64,000 nucleotides of DNA, taken from NCBI GenBank assembly GCA_040770625.1, contig JAXGIW010000003.1, forward strand, positions 124,001 through 188,000, in the 5' to 3' direction. The translations under genes were made by a program, and so were the position numbers. Numbering within the stretch: position 1 is the stretch's first letter; every line of letters begins with the position of its first letter. The DNA comes from 58-81 sp012729145 (GTDB lineage: Bacteria > Synergistota > Synergistia > Synergistales > Thermovirgaceae). A model generated the notes under the pieces. That model was not told where the DNA came from, made no database searches, and saw only the letters and a program-made list of their open reading frames with translations. This document shows positions 44,445 through 53,141 of the stretch, piece by piece.

Positions 44445-45153
44445 TCCTATCCTTGAAGTGCAGGACATCCATTGCGGATACGACGGGGTCCCCGTCATCC
44501 ACGGGATAAGCCTTGAGGTAACACCGGGCGAACTGGTTGCGATCGTAGGCGCCAACGGGGCCGGCAAGACGACCACCATGAAGACCATCGCCGGACTGAT
44601 GCACCCCTTTAGTGGCAGCATACACTTCGAGGGCAGGGACATCTCGAGGATGAAAGCCCACGAGACGATACGCCTGGGGGTAAGCTATGTCCCGGAGGGG
44701 AGAAGGCTGTTCTCCAAGCTCACCATCCAGGAGAATCTCGAACTGGGGGCATTCACCAAGAACGACCGGCGGGAGATTGGTCAAAGCCTGGAGCAGGTAT
44801 TTGAACTTTTCCCCAAGCTCTACGACCGCCGGACCCAGGTGGCAGAGACCATGAGTGGCGGGGAACAGCAGATGGTGGCCATAGCCAGAGGACTCATGTC
44901 CAGCCCCAGGCTTCTCCTGCTTGATGAACTCTCCCTGGGACTTATGCCTTCGCTGGTGGAGAAGGTAATGGAGGCTGTAATCTCCATCAACCGGACCGGG
45001 GTCACCGTTCTCCTGGTAGAACAGATGGTCCAGGAAGCACTGGAGATCGCCGACCGGGGCTATGTCATTCAGACCGGGAAGATAGTGCAGCAGGGAACGG
45101 CCAGGGAGCTGCTAGATTCCCCGGAGGTCCGAAAGGCTTACATGGGTATGTGA
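44437..45153 (+). CDS. livF: Branched-chain amino acid ABC transporter ATP-binding protein LivF
   Basis: ABC ATPase of 238 residues. Walker A GANGAGKTTT, LivF-typical SYVPEGRRLFSKLTIQENL, signature MSGGEQQMVAIARGL and Walker B LLLLDELSLGL are all present. Last gene of the operon. Confidence 0.95.
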   Translation: MADPILEVQDIHCGYDGVPVIHGISLEVTPGELVAIVGANGAGKTTTMKTIAGLMHPFSGSIHFEGRDISRMKAHETIRLGVSYVPEGRRLFSKLTIQENLELGAFTKNDRREIGQSLEQVFELFPKLYDRRTQVAETMSGGEQQMVAIARGLMSSPRLLLLDELSLGLMPSLVEKVMEAVISINRTGVTVLLVEQMVQEALEIADRGYVIQTGKIVQQGTARELLDSPEVRKAYMGM

Positions 45154-45186
45154 ACCCGCATTGGAGGGACCGGCCCTTTCGGAATA

Positions 45187-45200
45187 TTGTCAGTTGACAA
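45187..45200. repeat. Inverted repeat TTGTCA-GT-TGACAA
   Basis: A perfect 6-bp palindrome with a 2-nt centre lies 29 nt before the pRiA4b-like gene. Its half-sites resemble TTGTCGACAA in the GntR gene promoter at 50068-50077, so it may be a shared operator. Confidence 0.35.
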
Positions 45201-45228
45201 AACATGTTATCAAACAGGAGGGGAGGAA

Positions 45229-45813
45229 ATGGAAGGCAACTTGCAGATCCATGTTGAGCTTGAGGGTATTGCGCCAAAGGTCTGGAGAAGATTTGTCGTC
45301 CCCTCCAGCATAACCCTTGACAGGTTAAGCGATGTAATCCAGATCGTCATGGGCTGGTCCGGGGAGCACATGCACGTCTTTAACATAAACGGGAAGGACT
45401 ACATGGACCAGCCCGATGATGCCCCTGACGCCGCAGAGGAAGGATTATTCAGGCTCGGATCTCTGCTCCCCTTCAAGGGATCTGAATTCACCTATACTTA
45501 TGACCTTGGCGACAACTGGGTTCACCTGCTGAAGATAGAGAAGACCGGAATGGAAGACGACGAGGAGTGGGGGGATCTCTTCTGCGTCAACGGCAAGGGA
45601 GCCTGTCCGCCAGACGATATCGGTGGACTAACCGGTTTCACGGATTTCCTTCGGGCTATGGGCGACAGGGAAGACCCCCAGCACGAGTTCTTTATTGACT
45701 GGTACGGAGGAGAGTTCGATCCCAACGCCTTTGAATTGCTCGAGATCAACATCACCCTGCTGTTCTTTCTCCGTTGGTCCAGAGACCGCTGCCTCCCCTG
45801 GTGGAAGGACTAG
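45229..45813 (+). CDS. Plasmid pRiA4b ORF-3-like protein
   Basis: A 194-residue member of the pRiA4b ORF-3 family: HVELEGIAPKVWRRFVVP, then LSDVIQIVMGWSGEHMHVF and YTYDLGDNWVHLLKIEK with an acidic stretch. Family members occur on chromosomes and near transposons; function unknown. ATG 45229 follows an AGGAGGGGAGG site. No transposase is nearby, so it seems a stand-alone gene. The final 20 residues diverge from the usual pattern. Confidence 0.85.
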   Translation: MEGNLQIHVELEGIAPKVWRRFVVPSSITLDRLSDVIQIVMGWSGEHMHVFNINGKDYMDQPDDAPDAAEEGLFRLGSLLPFKGSEFTYTYDLGDNWVHLLKIEKTGMEDDEEWGDLFCVNGKGACPPDDIGGLTGFTDFLRAMGDREDPQHEFFIDWYGGEFDPNAFELLEINITLLFFLRWSRDRCLPWWKD

Positions 45814-45864
45814 TTCTGAATAAAGACAGGGATAACACCTGTCTGGACAGGGAGATGATGTCTT

Positions 45865-46236
45865 GTGAAAAGTAAAGTAGGCCGAAAATATTCTGGTAGC
45901 CTTGAGGATCTTCCCGTCCTGGATGAAGGAAGTCACTCAGGTGCGGTCAGAAGGGTCATATTTGGGCCTGGTCTCTTCTGGGACGATCATGTTGCGAGGT
46001 TCTTCTCCCTGTCGCCGGGAGCCGCATCGCCCTTTCACGACCATGATTGGCCTCACTACGTCTTCATCCTGGAAGGGAACGGTGAGGCACAGATCATGGG
46101 TGAGACCTGGAGGATCAAGGCTGGATCCTGGGCTTTCGTTCCTCCTTGTACCGGGCACTGTTTTACCAATACCGGATCTGGACCCCTGAAATTCATCTGC
46201 ATCGTGCCAGAGAGGGGAGACCCCTTCCGGGGTTAA
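45865..46236 (+). CDS. Cupin-domain protein
   Basis: A small beta-barrel protein of 123 residues. The first cupin motif has PFHDHDWPHYVFILEGNGE, giving metal ligands H, H and possibly H in DHDWPH; the second is PPCTGHCFTNTGSGPLKFI. The start is GTG 45865. A sugar, thiol or amino-acid-binding role is possible; substrate unknown. It ends at a clear terminator. Confidence 0.82.
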   Translation: MKSKVGRKYSGSLEDLPVLDEGSHSGAVRRVIFGPGLFWDDHVARFFSLSPGAASPFHDHDWPHYVFILEGNGEAQIMGETWRIKAGSWAFVPPCTGHCFTNTGSGPLKFICIVPERGDPFRG

Positions 46237-46254
46237 GGCTGATAGCCCGACAAC

Positions 46255-46286
46255 GAGCCCCGGTCAGCCGCCGGGGCTCCTTTTTT
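46255..46286 (+). terminator. Intrinsic terminator after the cupin gene
   Basis: Perfect 9-bp stem (46255-46263 with 46271-46279), 7-nt loop, then C and TTTTTT. Confidence 0.9.
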
Positions 46287-46437
46287 ATCCAGATTTTCTG
46301 TCCGCTACCGGACCAGAAGATCATTTCCCTGATTTACGCCTCTTCGGTATCCATGTTATCCTGCTTCCATAACGGCCGTGACTGATAGCCATCACAATCC
46401 GCCGAAGAACAGGGGTATCGATTTGAAGGGTTTTACA

Positions 46438-47073
46438 ATGCGTTTTTCCGGTCTGATCTTCGGCCTCTTTCTCTTTTCCCTTGGAATAGCCATGACGATG
46501 AAAGCCAACCTCGGTTTCGCTCCCTGGGATGTTTTTCATCAGGGCATCTCGAACAAAATTGGATTATCCATTGGTAACGTAAGCATCCTGATAGGTCTTT
46601 TCATATGCTTGGGAGTAGCACTGGCCGGGGAGAAGCTGGGCATGGGTACGATCCTGAACATGCTACTTATAGGGTTTTTCCTGGACCGTGTCCTTGAACT
46701 GGGGCTGATCCCCCCCATGGACGGTTTTCTTTACGGACTGCTGATGATGACCGCCGGTCTCTTCGTCATCTCACTGGGGACATATTTCTACATGGGCTCC
46801 GGTTTCGGTGCCGGTCCCAGGGACGGGCTCATGGTCGTCCTTGAAAGGAAGACCGGTCTACCCGTAGGTCTTTGCCGGGCGATCATAGAATCGCTTGCGG
46901 TTTTTCTGGGATGGCTGATGGGAGGTCCTGTCGGCCTTGGAACGGTGATCGCCGCTTTCGGGATCGGGCTTTGCGTGCAGGTCACCTTCTCGCTCCTGAA
47001 ATTCCAGGCCACCGAGATCAGGCACGAAACTTTCAGGGAGACTCTGGAAAAGCTGGGGTTCAAAAAGAAATGA
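46438..47073 (+). CDS. YczE/YitT-like integral membrane protein
   Basis: A 211-residue protein with about five hydrophobic segments. MTMKANLGFAPWDVFHQGIS and GSGFGAGPRDGLMVVLERKTG are the paired motifs of the YczE family, whose function is uncertain. AAGGG lies 7 nt before ATG 46438; a frame open to 46378 lacks such a site. It precedes the Mut7-C gene by 21 bp and is likely co-transcribed. Confidence 0.82.
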   Translation: MRFSGLIFGLFLFSLGIAMTMKANLGFAPWDVFHQGISNKIGLSIGNVSILIGLFICLGVALAGEKLGMGTILNMLLIGFFLDRVLELGLIPPMDGFLYGLLMMTAGLFVISLGTYFYMGSGFGAGPRDGLMVVLERKTGLPVGLCRAIIESLAVFLGWLMGGPVGLGTVIAAFGIGLCVQVTFSLLKFQATEIRHETFRETLEKLGFKKK

Positions 47074-47094
47074 CAAAAGGGGGGAAGATCTTAA

Positions 47095-47838
47095 ATGTCA
47101 GTCCGCCTGCAAATTCACGGCGATCTGAAGGATCTTCTCAACGGCATCGCAGATCCAGGGGTGAATTGCCGGGATCTTGACCGATCAGCCCCGGTCAAGG
47201 ACCTTATTGAATCCCAGGGTGTTCCCCACACAGAAGTGGGGCTTATTGTTTCACGGGGGGCTGAAAGATCATTTCTCTATACCCCCGCCGGGGGAGAGAT
47301 CGTAGATGTCTTTCCCCATACGCCCCCTGTCGATGTCTCCCTCCCCTCGGTTTTATTCCCTGTGCCCTTCGGAGAGGCTTCCTTTGTGGTGGACGTGAAT
47401 GTGGCCCGGCTTGCGGGTCTGCTCAGACTGACAGGATTTGACTGCCTCTATGACCCACGCCTGGATGATGCAATGATCGCTGAAGTTGCAGGGGGGGAAA
47501 GAAGGATCCTTCTCACCAGGGACAGGGAACTTCTGAAACGCAACAGGGTCCTCAGGGGCCGCCTGATCCGTTCCGACAGGCCCTGGGAGCAGCTTGCAGA
47601 AGTGATCCGTTTCTTCGGTCTCAGGGATCGTATCGACCTGTTCTGCCGTTGCCCAAGGTGCAACGTCCCCCTCGTCAATATCGACAAGGGGGACGTTCTC
47701 GATCAGCTGGAACCATTGACACGCATGATGTACGACCGCTTCACCCGCTGCCCTGGCTGCGGGCAGGTTTACTGGTCCGGTTCACACCACTCGCGCATTC
47801 GCGAAAAACTTGCCGCAGCACTGGATGATCTTCAATAA
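47095..47838 (+). CDS. Mut7-C RNase domain protein with N-terminal ubiquitin-like region
   Basis: A 247-residue protein. The first 85 residues form a small beta-grasp-like region. The rest is Mut7-C: VDVNVARLAGLLRLTGFDCLYD, the PIN-like active-site RRILLTRDRELLKR, then a zinc ribbon with CRCPRCNVPL and RCPGCGQVYWSGSH. Such proteins are presumed RNases, with little experimental work. The ATG is preceded by GGGGGAAG. Confidence 0.92.
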   Translation: MSVRLQIHGDLKDLLNGIADPGVNCRDLDRSAPVKDLIESQGVPHTEVGLIVSRGAERSFLYTPAGGEIVDVFPHTPPVDVSLPSVLFPVPFGEASFVVDVNVARLAGLLRLTGFDCLYDPRLDDAMIAEVAGGERRILLTRDRELLKRNRVLRGRLIRSDRPWEQLAEVIRFFGLRDRIDLFCRCPRCNVPLVNIDKGDVLDQLEPLTRMMYDRFTRCPGCGQVYWSGSHHSRIREKLAAALDDLQ

Positions 47839-47902
47839 CGTGGTGAAATTTCTTTTGGATCCTGTTCACCCTGAAGCCTTATCTACTTGATCCCTTCAGG
47901 AT

Positions 47903-49267
47903 CTATTCCAGTTCCTTCAGGACTTCCTCGAGTATATCCGCTGCCTTCATCAGAAGATCCTCAGTGATAACAAGCGGAGGAAGCAGCCTGGCTACGTTGT
48001 TGTGGTGCCCTCCGACCTCGATCATTACGCCGCGCTGGTGGGCCAGTCTTCGCAACTGCTTCGTGAGATCCGCGGCTGGTTTCCTGGTCTTTTTGTCCTC
48101 CACGATCTCGAGGGCTATCATCAGGCCGATCCCCCTGGCCTCGCCCAGGAGTTTGCAGTCCTTCTCCATCTCCTTGAAACGGACCATCGCCTTTTTACCC
48201 AGTTCCGCTGCATACTCGGGTACCCTGTTCTCGATCATCCAGTTTAGTCCTGCCGCTCCGGCGGCGAAGGCCACCATGTTGCCCCTGAAGGTGCCTATAC
48301 TTTTTCCGGGAGGCATGGTATTCAGCTCCTCCCTGTAGGCTATGGCGGAGATGGGGAACCCTGCGCCGCCAAGAGCCTTGCTGATGGTAACTATATCGGG
48401 GACGATACCGGCGTGCTCAAAGGCGAACATCTTTCCCGTTCTTCCGAGGCCACACTGGATCTCATCACAGATCATCAGGATACCTCGCTCCCGGGTGATC
48501 TCCCTGACCCTCTGGAGGAATTCAGGTTCCGGGATAATCGTCCCCCCCTCGCCCTGGACAGCCTCAAGGAGCACTGCCGCAGGTTTTGAATAACCCGAGT
48601 GAGTGTCATCAAGGACCCTCTCGAGGTTGTCGGCAGCAAATTTGTCGACCATCTCTTCCGGACAACCGAAGGGGTTACGATACCTGTAGGGGAAAGGCAC
48701 GAACTGGACTCCCGGAACAAGGGGACCCAGGCCGTCCCTGTGACCGCTGTCGCTGGTCACGGCAAGGGAAGCTCCGGTCATGCCATGGTATGCGCCTTCA
48801 AAGGCAATTATCCCGTAGTTCTGGGTGTTGAACCTGGCAAGCTTGATGGCCTGCTCGATGGCGTCGGAACCTGTGGGGCCGCCGAAGAAAACGCGGGAGA
48901 GCTCCCCGGGAAGTATACTCCTGAGTGTCTTGACCATCTTCATGCGCGTCTCGCTCGGGATATCTAGCGTATGGGTAACACGGTCTATCTGCTCATGGGC
49001 GGCCTTCAGAACGTCAGGGTGCCCATGTCCCAGCGCCATGACACCTGCCCCTGAGAAACAGTCGATGAAAACATTGCCGTCGACGTCCTCAAGAGTGGCC
49101 CCTTTCCCCCTGGCCAGAGCCATGGGCATCCCCTTGGGATAAGAGACAGCCGACCCTTCGAGCTCCTCCTGTATCTTGAGGATCTCCAGCGACTTAGGAC
49201 CCGGCGGGGTCGTCAATATTTTCGGTGCATCCTTGATGGAAAGCTTCTCGAACTTGTTCAGATCCAT
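47903..49267 (-). CDS. Class III aminotransferase (4-aminobutyrate or amino acid epimerase type)
   Basis: PLP enzyme of 454 residues. GGPTGSDAIEQAIKLAR binds the phosphate, EGAYHGMTGASLAVT follows, the catalytic aspartate region is MICDEIQCGLGRTG, and the Schiff-base lysine is in VTISKALGGAGFPISAI. The family includes GABA, ornithine and diaminobutyrate aminotransferases and isoleucine 2-epimerase; I cannot separate these. The start at 49267 follows GGGGGAGGG. It lies downstream of a GntR regulator on the same strand, likely its controller. Confidence 0.9.
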   Translation of the reverse strand: MDLNKFEKLSIKDAPKILTTPPGPKSLEILKIQEELEGSAVSYPKGMPMALARGKGATLEDVDGNVFIDCFSGAGVMALGHGHPDVLKAAHEQIDRVTHTLDIPSETRMKMVKTLRSILPGELSRVFFGGPTGSDAIEQAIKLARFNTQNYGIIAFEGAYHGMTGASLAVTSDSGHRDGLGPLVPGVQFVPFPYRYRNPFGCPEEMVDKFAADNLERVLDDTHSGYSKPAAVLLEAVQGEGGTIIPEPEFLQRVREITRERGILMICDEIQCGLGRTGKMFAFEHAGIVPDIVTISKALGGAGFPISAIAYREELNTMPPGKSIGTFRGNMVAFAAGAAGLNWMIENRVPEYAAELGKKAMVRFKEMEKDCKLLGEARGIGLMIALEIVEDKKTRKPAADLTKQLRRLAHQRGVMIEVGGHHNNVARLLPPLVITEDLLMKAADILEEVLKELE

Positions 49268-49343
49268 ATCAAACCCTCCCCCAAATTTTCTTATCCGCCA
49301 CACAGGGCAAAAAACACTTATCTTTGCTCTCCGCCATACCTGG

Positions 49344-50033
49344 TCAGTGATCTTCGGTCCTGGACCGCTCCTTCCAGAGGCTGAAAATATGCCGCAGAAG
49401 CATCTTCTTTGCACCTTCGGCATCACGCCTCTCAAGGCTTTCGATTATCTCGTAGTGCATCTCGGCCGATCGGACCATGTCCTGCTCAAGGATCATGTCC
49501 TGCATCATGGCAAGTCTCAACTGGTAGAATATGTCCGTCAGGATCTTCAGGCTCCACTTCCTCCCGGATCTCTCCCATATGTAACGGTGGAACTGGACGT
49601 CCTTCTCTGAATACCCCGAGATCTTTTCCTCCAGCGGCGAGTCGGACCTTGAGATCGAGACCATCTGGTCGATCAGGCCCCGAAGCCTCCTGAAGTCCTC
49701 CGGTCCCAGCCTCCCCTCGCCGACAAGGATATCTATGACCCGTGACTCTATCATGAACCTTATGTCCGCAATCTCCTGGAAGTCATCATGGTCGAAGGTC
49801 GCAACGAAGGTGCCCCTCCTGGGGAGGTAGTTCACGATCCCCTGGTGCTCCAGCTCCCTCAGGGCCTCCCTGACCGGGGCTCTGCTTATATTGAGCTCCT
49901 CCGCTATCTCCATCTCCTGGATGTGCTGCCCCGTCCTGAACCTTCCGGACCAGAGGATCTCCTCCCTGAGGTACTCGGCCACCTTGCGGTTAAGATTCTC
50001 GTGGGAAAACCGGCTCTCCCTGGCCACGTTCAC
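49344..50033 (-). CDS. GntR-family transcriptional regulator (FadR/FCD subfamily)
   Basis: A 229-residue repressor. The winged helix has MEIAEELNISRAPVREALRELEHQGIV and PRRGTFVA. The C-terminal FCD domain shows metal-ligand-like residues in QFHRYIWERSG and EMHYEIIESLERRDAEGAKKML. It has its own promoter containing a palindrome and precedes the class III aminotransferase gene by about 76 bp. The effector is probably an organic or amino acid. Confidence 0.9.
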   Translation of the reverse strand: MNVARESRFSHENLNRKVAEYLREEILWSGRFRTGQHIQEMEIAEELNISRAPVREALRELEHQGIVNYLPRRGTFVATFDHDDFQEIADIRFMIESRVIDILVGEGRLGPEDFRRLRGLIDQMVSISRSDSPLEEKISGYSEKDVQFHRYIWERSGRKWSLKILTDIFYQLRLAMMQDMILEQDMVRSAEMHYEIIESLERRDAEGAKKMLLRHIFSLWKERSRTEDH

Positions 50034-50057
50034 GCCCCCTCTACGTCTCCTCGAATA

Positions 50058-50085
50058 ATTATGTCGTTTGTCGACAATTTGTCAA
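50058..50085 (-). promoter_or_regulatory. GntR gene promoter with palindromic operator
   Basis: On the minus strand TTGACA (50080-50085) and CATAAT (50058-50063) are 16 nt apart. Inside the spacer is the perfect palindrome TTGTCGACAA (50068-50077), ideally placed for autorepression. Confidence 0.65.
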
Positions 50086-50103
50086 TGGTACTTACAAACG
50101 GAG

Positions 50104-50135
50104 TCCGGCGGGAGGTTAACCTCCCGCCGGATTTT
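50104..50135. terminator. Hairpin terminator downstream of the DUF4412-like gene
   Basis: Perfect 14-bp palindromic stem (50104-50131); TTTT follows on the plus strand. It lies between the GntR gene promoter and the 3' end of the upstream minus-strand operon. Confidence 0.75.
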
Positions 50136-50168
50136 CGCTTCCTTGACCTAAAAAACAGACTTTCCAGT

Positions 50169-50741
50169 CTACATAGAGAACTTCTGGTATCCTTCGGGCA
50201 ACAAGAAAAGGCTGTCTCCCAGTTTCTCTTCTGAAAAGTTGGTATAAAGGATGGTAGCCTTGTCCTGAGGGTTGTCCATGTAGATCTTGACCGGATAATT
50301 CAAATCCCTGGACACCCATACGGTTACTTCGCCGAGTCCCTTGTCCTTGTAAACTATCCTGAATATATCGCAGAGGTACCCCTCGACTGTCTCCGTGCCC
50401 AGATTAGTGACCTCTCCCTGGTCAGCGAATTTTTCCTCCATCCTTTCACCCTCGTCGAGGGTAACCTGATTGTTCGGCATCTCCATGTACATCTTTTGAC
50501 CGGGAAGCAACACATACATGACTTTTCCGGTCTGATCGATGATGGTCGTCTGTGTCCCGACGGGAGTATCCAGTTCCTGCCTGAGATCGTTGCCCTTTAC
50601 AAATACCCGTCCCGTCAGGTCCCCTCCTGTTGCACTCTGTATTGTCATGTCGGCTGAGAATTCCGCTGCATCGGATAAAGAGGCTACAAGAAAGACAAAC
50701 GTTATTGACAGAAAGAGCCCGAAACCTTTCCGGTAATTCAT
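50169..50741 (-). CDS. Secreted DUF4412-like protein, paralogue of 19295-19870
   Basis: A 190-residue exported protein with a signal peptide (1-25, ending SLSDAA). Its mature part follows the same order as the paralogue: AEFSADM, VFVKGNDLRQEL, VMYVLLPGQKMYMEMPNNQ, TVEGYLCDIFRIVYKD, LNYPVKIYMDN and a closing EGYQKFSM. ATG 50741 follows GGGTGGTG by 6 nt. It is co-transcribed with the OmpA-like gene 54 bp upstream, which points to an envelope role. Confidence 0.72.
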   Translation of the reverse strand: MNYRKGFGLFLSITFVFLVASLSDAAEFSADMTIQSATGGDLTGRVFVKGNDLRQELDTPVGTQTTIIDQTGKVMYVLLPGQKMYMEMPNNQVTLDEGERMEEKFADQGEVTNLGTETVEGYLCDIFRIVYKDKGLGEVTVWVSRDLNYPVKIYMDNPQDKATILYTNFSEEKLGDSLFLLPEGYQKFSM

Positions 50742-50795
50742 ATCAGTCACCACCCGAAATAGATTTTCTTTTCCTCCCCGAATACAACTGGCCAT

Positions 50796-51662
50796 TCAAT
50801 CGTCAATTCTAACAAGTTCCACCCTGCGGTTCTTCACCCGTCCTGCCTCGGTATCATTGGTATCTACAGGTTCGGATTCCCCGTAACCCCTTGCCGTAAG
50901 CCGATCTTCGGCTACTCCAAAAAGGCTCAGGTATTCAACAACAGTTTCCGCGCGCCGTTGTGAAAGATCCAGGTTGTAATCATCGCTTCCCTGGCTGTCA
51001 GTATGTCCCTGCACCTCTATCCTTAGTTCCGGGTTCTTCATCATCAGTGTCACGATGTGCTGGAGCTGTTTGTCTGAAGACTGCTGAAGGATGGCTTTAT
51101 CGTAATCGAAAAGAATGTCGTATAGAATTATCCTTCCATCCTCGTCCAGTGCGGTTTTCATCTCTGCGGGACCAAAGGTCAGGGATCGGGTGAAAGGCTT
51201 TTCATCCACGATGGTCAGGTATGTCTGGCCCAGTGTTGTTGTTTCCACCTGGCACCATGTGATCCCGCCATCTTCCCTGGGCAAGGTGAATACCAACAGC
51301 CCCTGAGGATCCTCTGATCTTACCTCCCCGCCCTGTTCGAGGGCGGCGGCCTTGAAATTCTCGAAAAACTCCAGCCGGGAGATATCTTTGTTGCGCTGGC
51401 CGTCCTCTCTGTAGACTTCGTACAGCAGCCGACGATATTCACCCTTTACGTTGATCTTTTCCCTTTTGCCGGATCCAGGGTCTCTTACAGGGAAGTCGAA
51501 AGCTTCAAAAGCAACATATTTGGACAAGTTTTTGGCAAGGATCGATCCGGGAAAGGGGCGGATCAGAGGGTGTTCAAGAATATCATCCGCCGCACCGGCT
51601 ACAGGAGACGCCAGAAGGCAGACCAGCAGGGTCGCCATAACAAAAAGAGCGGTTCTCTTCAT
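50796..51662 (-). CDS. OmpA-family protein
   Basis: A 288-residue exported protein (signal peptide 1-24, ending PVAGA). The N-terminal 170 residues are of unknown fold. The C-terminal OmpA-like peptidoglycan-binding domain has LRIEVQGHTDSQGSDDYNLDLSQRRAETVVEYL, the diaminopimelate-binding D and R residues in that stretch, and RVKNRRVEL. ATG 51662 follows AAGGAGG. It is likely the first gene of a two-gene operon. Confidence 0.92.
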   Translation of the reverse strand: MKRTALFVMATLLVCLLASPVAGAADDILEHPLIRPFPGSILAKNLSKYVAFEAFDFPVRDPGSGKREKINVKGEYRRLLYEVYREDGQRNKDISRLEFFENFKAAALEQGGEVRSEDPQGLLVFTLPREDGGITWCQVETTTLGQTYLTIVDEKPFTRSLTFGPAEMKTALDEDGRIILYDILFDYDKAILQQSSDKQLQHIVTLMMKNPELRIEVQGHTDSQGSDDYNLDLSQRRAETVVEYLSLFGVAEDRLTARGYGESEPVDTNDTEAGRVKNRRVELVRIDD

Positions 51663-51825
51663 TGTTTCGGGCCTCCTTTTTCCAGGTTTTACCTACAAAG
51701 TTAGACTAACACATAATGCACTTAAGAAACCTTTTTCATTTCTGTCAAGGTGATACGGCGATAGCGCCATATAACAGATGCCGGTCCTGGAGAGGAAGGG
51801 TCACAGGGAACAGGGAACCTTAAGC

Positions 51826-51858
51826 GAAAAACCGGGCCGGGGATCACCCCGGCCCGGT
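51826..51858 (-). terminator. Intrinsic terminator of the minus-strand liv operon
   Basis: On the minus strand a 12-bp perfect stem (51847-51858 with 51831-51842), 4-nt loop, then TTTTCGC. It follows the last gene of the operon. Confidence 0.85.
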
Positions 51859-51905
51859 CAAGTTCCAGATCATGCTTAAAACAGTCATTTGGGATCTGTT
51901 TGGAA

Positions 51906-53060
51906 CTACTTCCTCGGATCAATGACCTCCGGGGCGTCGACAATTCCGAAGCGGCGGAAAACACCGTCCTTCACGATCTGGACCTGTACCGGTTTGATGA
52001 CCTCGCCTATCTCTGTGAATCCCTTGATGACCCCGGTAACCCCGTCGAAGTCCTTAAGTGCCGCGATGGCATCCTTTACCTTATGAGCGTCGGTGGTCCC
52101 AGCCCTTTCGATCGCATCGGTGATGATCATGAAAGCGTCATAGTTGGAGGCTCCGACCATGTCGGGTTCCATGCCATAACGCTCCCGGTACTCCTTGATG
52201 AAGGCCTGGACAACGGGTCTCTCGTCGTCACGGTCGAGGTTGGTCACGATTATCGTTCCGTTGGCAGCCTCTTCACCAGCTAGTTCTACAAACTTGGGAG
52301 AATCGTAACCCTCCTCCCCTAGTATCTGCGTCCTGAGCTTGAGTTCGTAGGCCTGCTTCACTATACCTGCAGCCTCCGCATAGTAACCGCTTGCAAGAAC
52401 CACATCGGGGTCGGCTTCCTTAATGGCTGTCAGGTAAGGCATGAAATCCTTCTCTCCAAGAGGATAGACCTGGCTGTAAACAACCTTGGCCCCCTTGGAG
52501 ACAACGTACTGCTCAAAACCCTCAGCCATGGTCCTTCCGAAGTCGTTGTCCATGGTGAGCATGCCAACGGTCTTTGCCTTCAGCATGTCGACGGCAGCAA
52601 CTCCGGCACCCCGACCTTCAACGGTCCCGAGGAAGCCGTTCCTGAAGCAGAAATCACCGGCAACGGTGATATCCGGGTGGACAGCATATCCTGCGACCAG
52701 CGGGATCTCGAACTCCTGGAAGAGAGGTGCAACAGCCCTGGTCGGCATGCTGTAGGATCCCCCGACTACCGCAACGACCTTGTCCATCTGGACAAGTTTC
52801 CTGGCAAGCCCCACAGCTTCCTTGGCGTTAGCAGCATCATCCACGTAGAAAAGTTCGACCTGCTTTCCGAGGACCCCACCCTTGGCGTTGACCTGGTCAA
52901 CAGCGAGCTGGACCGACTGCAGAACACTCAATCCGTCAGCGGCAGCAAACCCCGTTAGAGGAGCCATCAGACCGATCCGGATCGTGTCCGCGGCCGATAC
53001 GACCCCGACCGAACCGATGATCAGGGCCAGCGCAAGAACCAGCGAAACAAGTCTTTTCAT
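51906..53060 (-). CDS. livK: Branched-chain amino acid ABC transporter substrate-binding protein (second system)
   Basis: Periplasmic type 1 binding protein of 384 residues. Signal peptide about 1-23 (ending VVSAA). IRIGLMAPLTGFAAADG begins the mature part, followed by AVDQVNAKGGVLGKQVELFYVDD, AVVGGSYSMPTRAVAPLF and GMLTMDNDFGRTMAEGF. It is a better match to classical LivJ/K than the protein at 40378. It is the last gene of livHMGFK, unlike the first system, where livK leads. Confidence 0.93.
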   Translation of the reverse strand: MKRLVSLVLALALIIGSVGVVSAADTIRIGLMAPLTGFAAADGLSVLQSVQLAVDQVNAKGGVLGKQVELFYVDDAANAKEAVGLARKLVQMDKVVAVVGGSYSMPTRAVAPLFQEFEIPLVAGYAVHPDITVAGDFCFRNGFLGTVEGRGAGVAAVDMLKAKTVGMLTMDNDFGRTMAEGFEQYVVSKGAKVVYSQVYPLGEKDFMPYLTAIKEADPDVVLASGYYAEAAGIVKQAYELKLRTQILGEEGYDSPKFVELAGEEAANGTIIVTNLDRDDERPVVQAFIKEYRERYGMEPDMVGASNYDAFMIITDAIERAGTTDAHKVKDAIAALKDFDGVTGVIKGFTEIGEVIKPVQVQIVKDGVFRRFGIVDAPEVIDPRK

Positions 53061-53141
53061 GAAAAAACCCTCCCTTTCGATTCTCTATGTACAGACTCTC
53101 TCAAGAACCGGGATATCCCGATGCTCCCCCCTCCGGTATCA

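Noticed and set aside
45229..45813. pRiA4b ORF-3-like gene as a sign of a transposon
   Set aside because: No transposase or terminal inverted repeats flank it; the family is common as stand-alone chromosomal genes.
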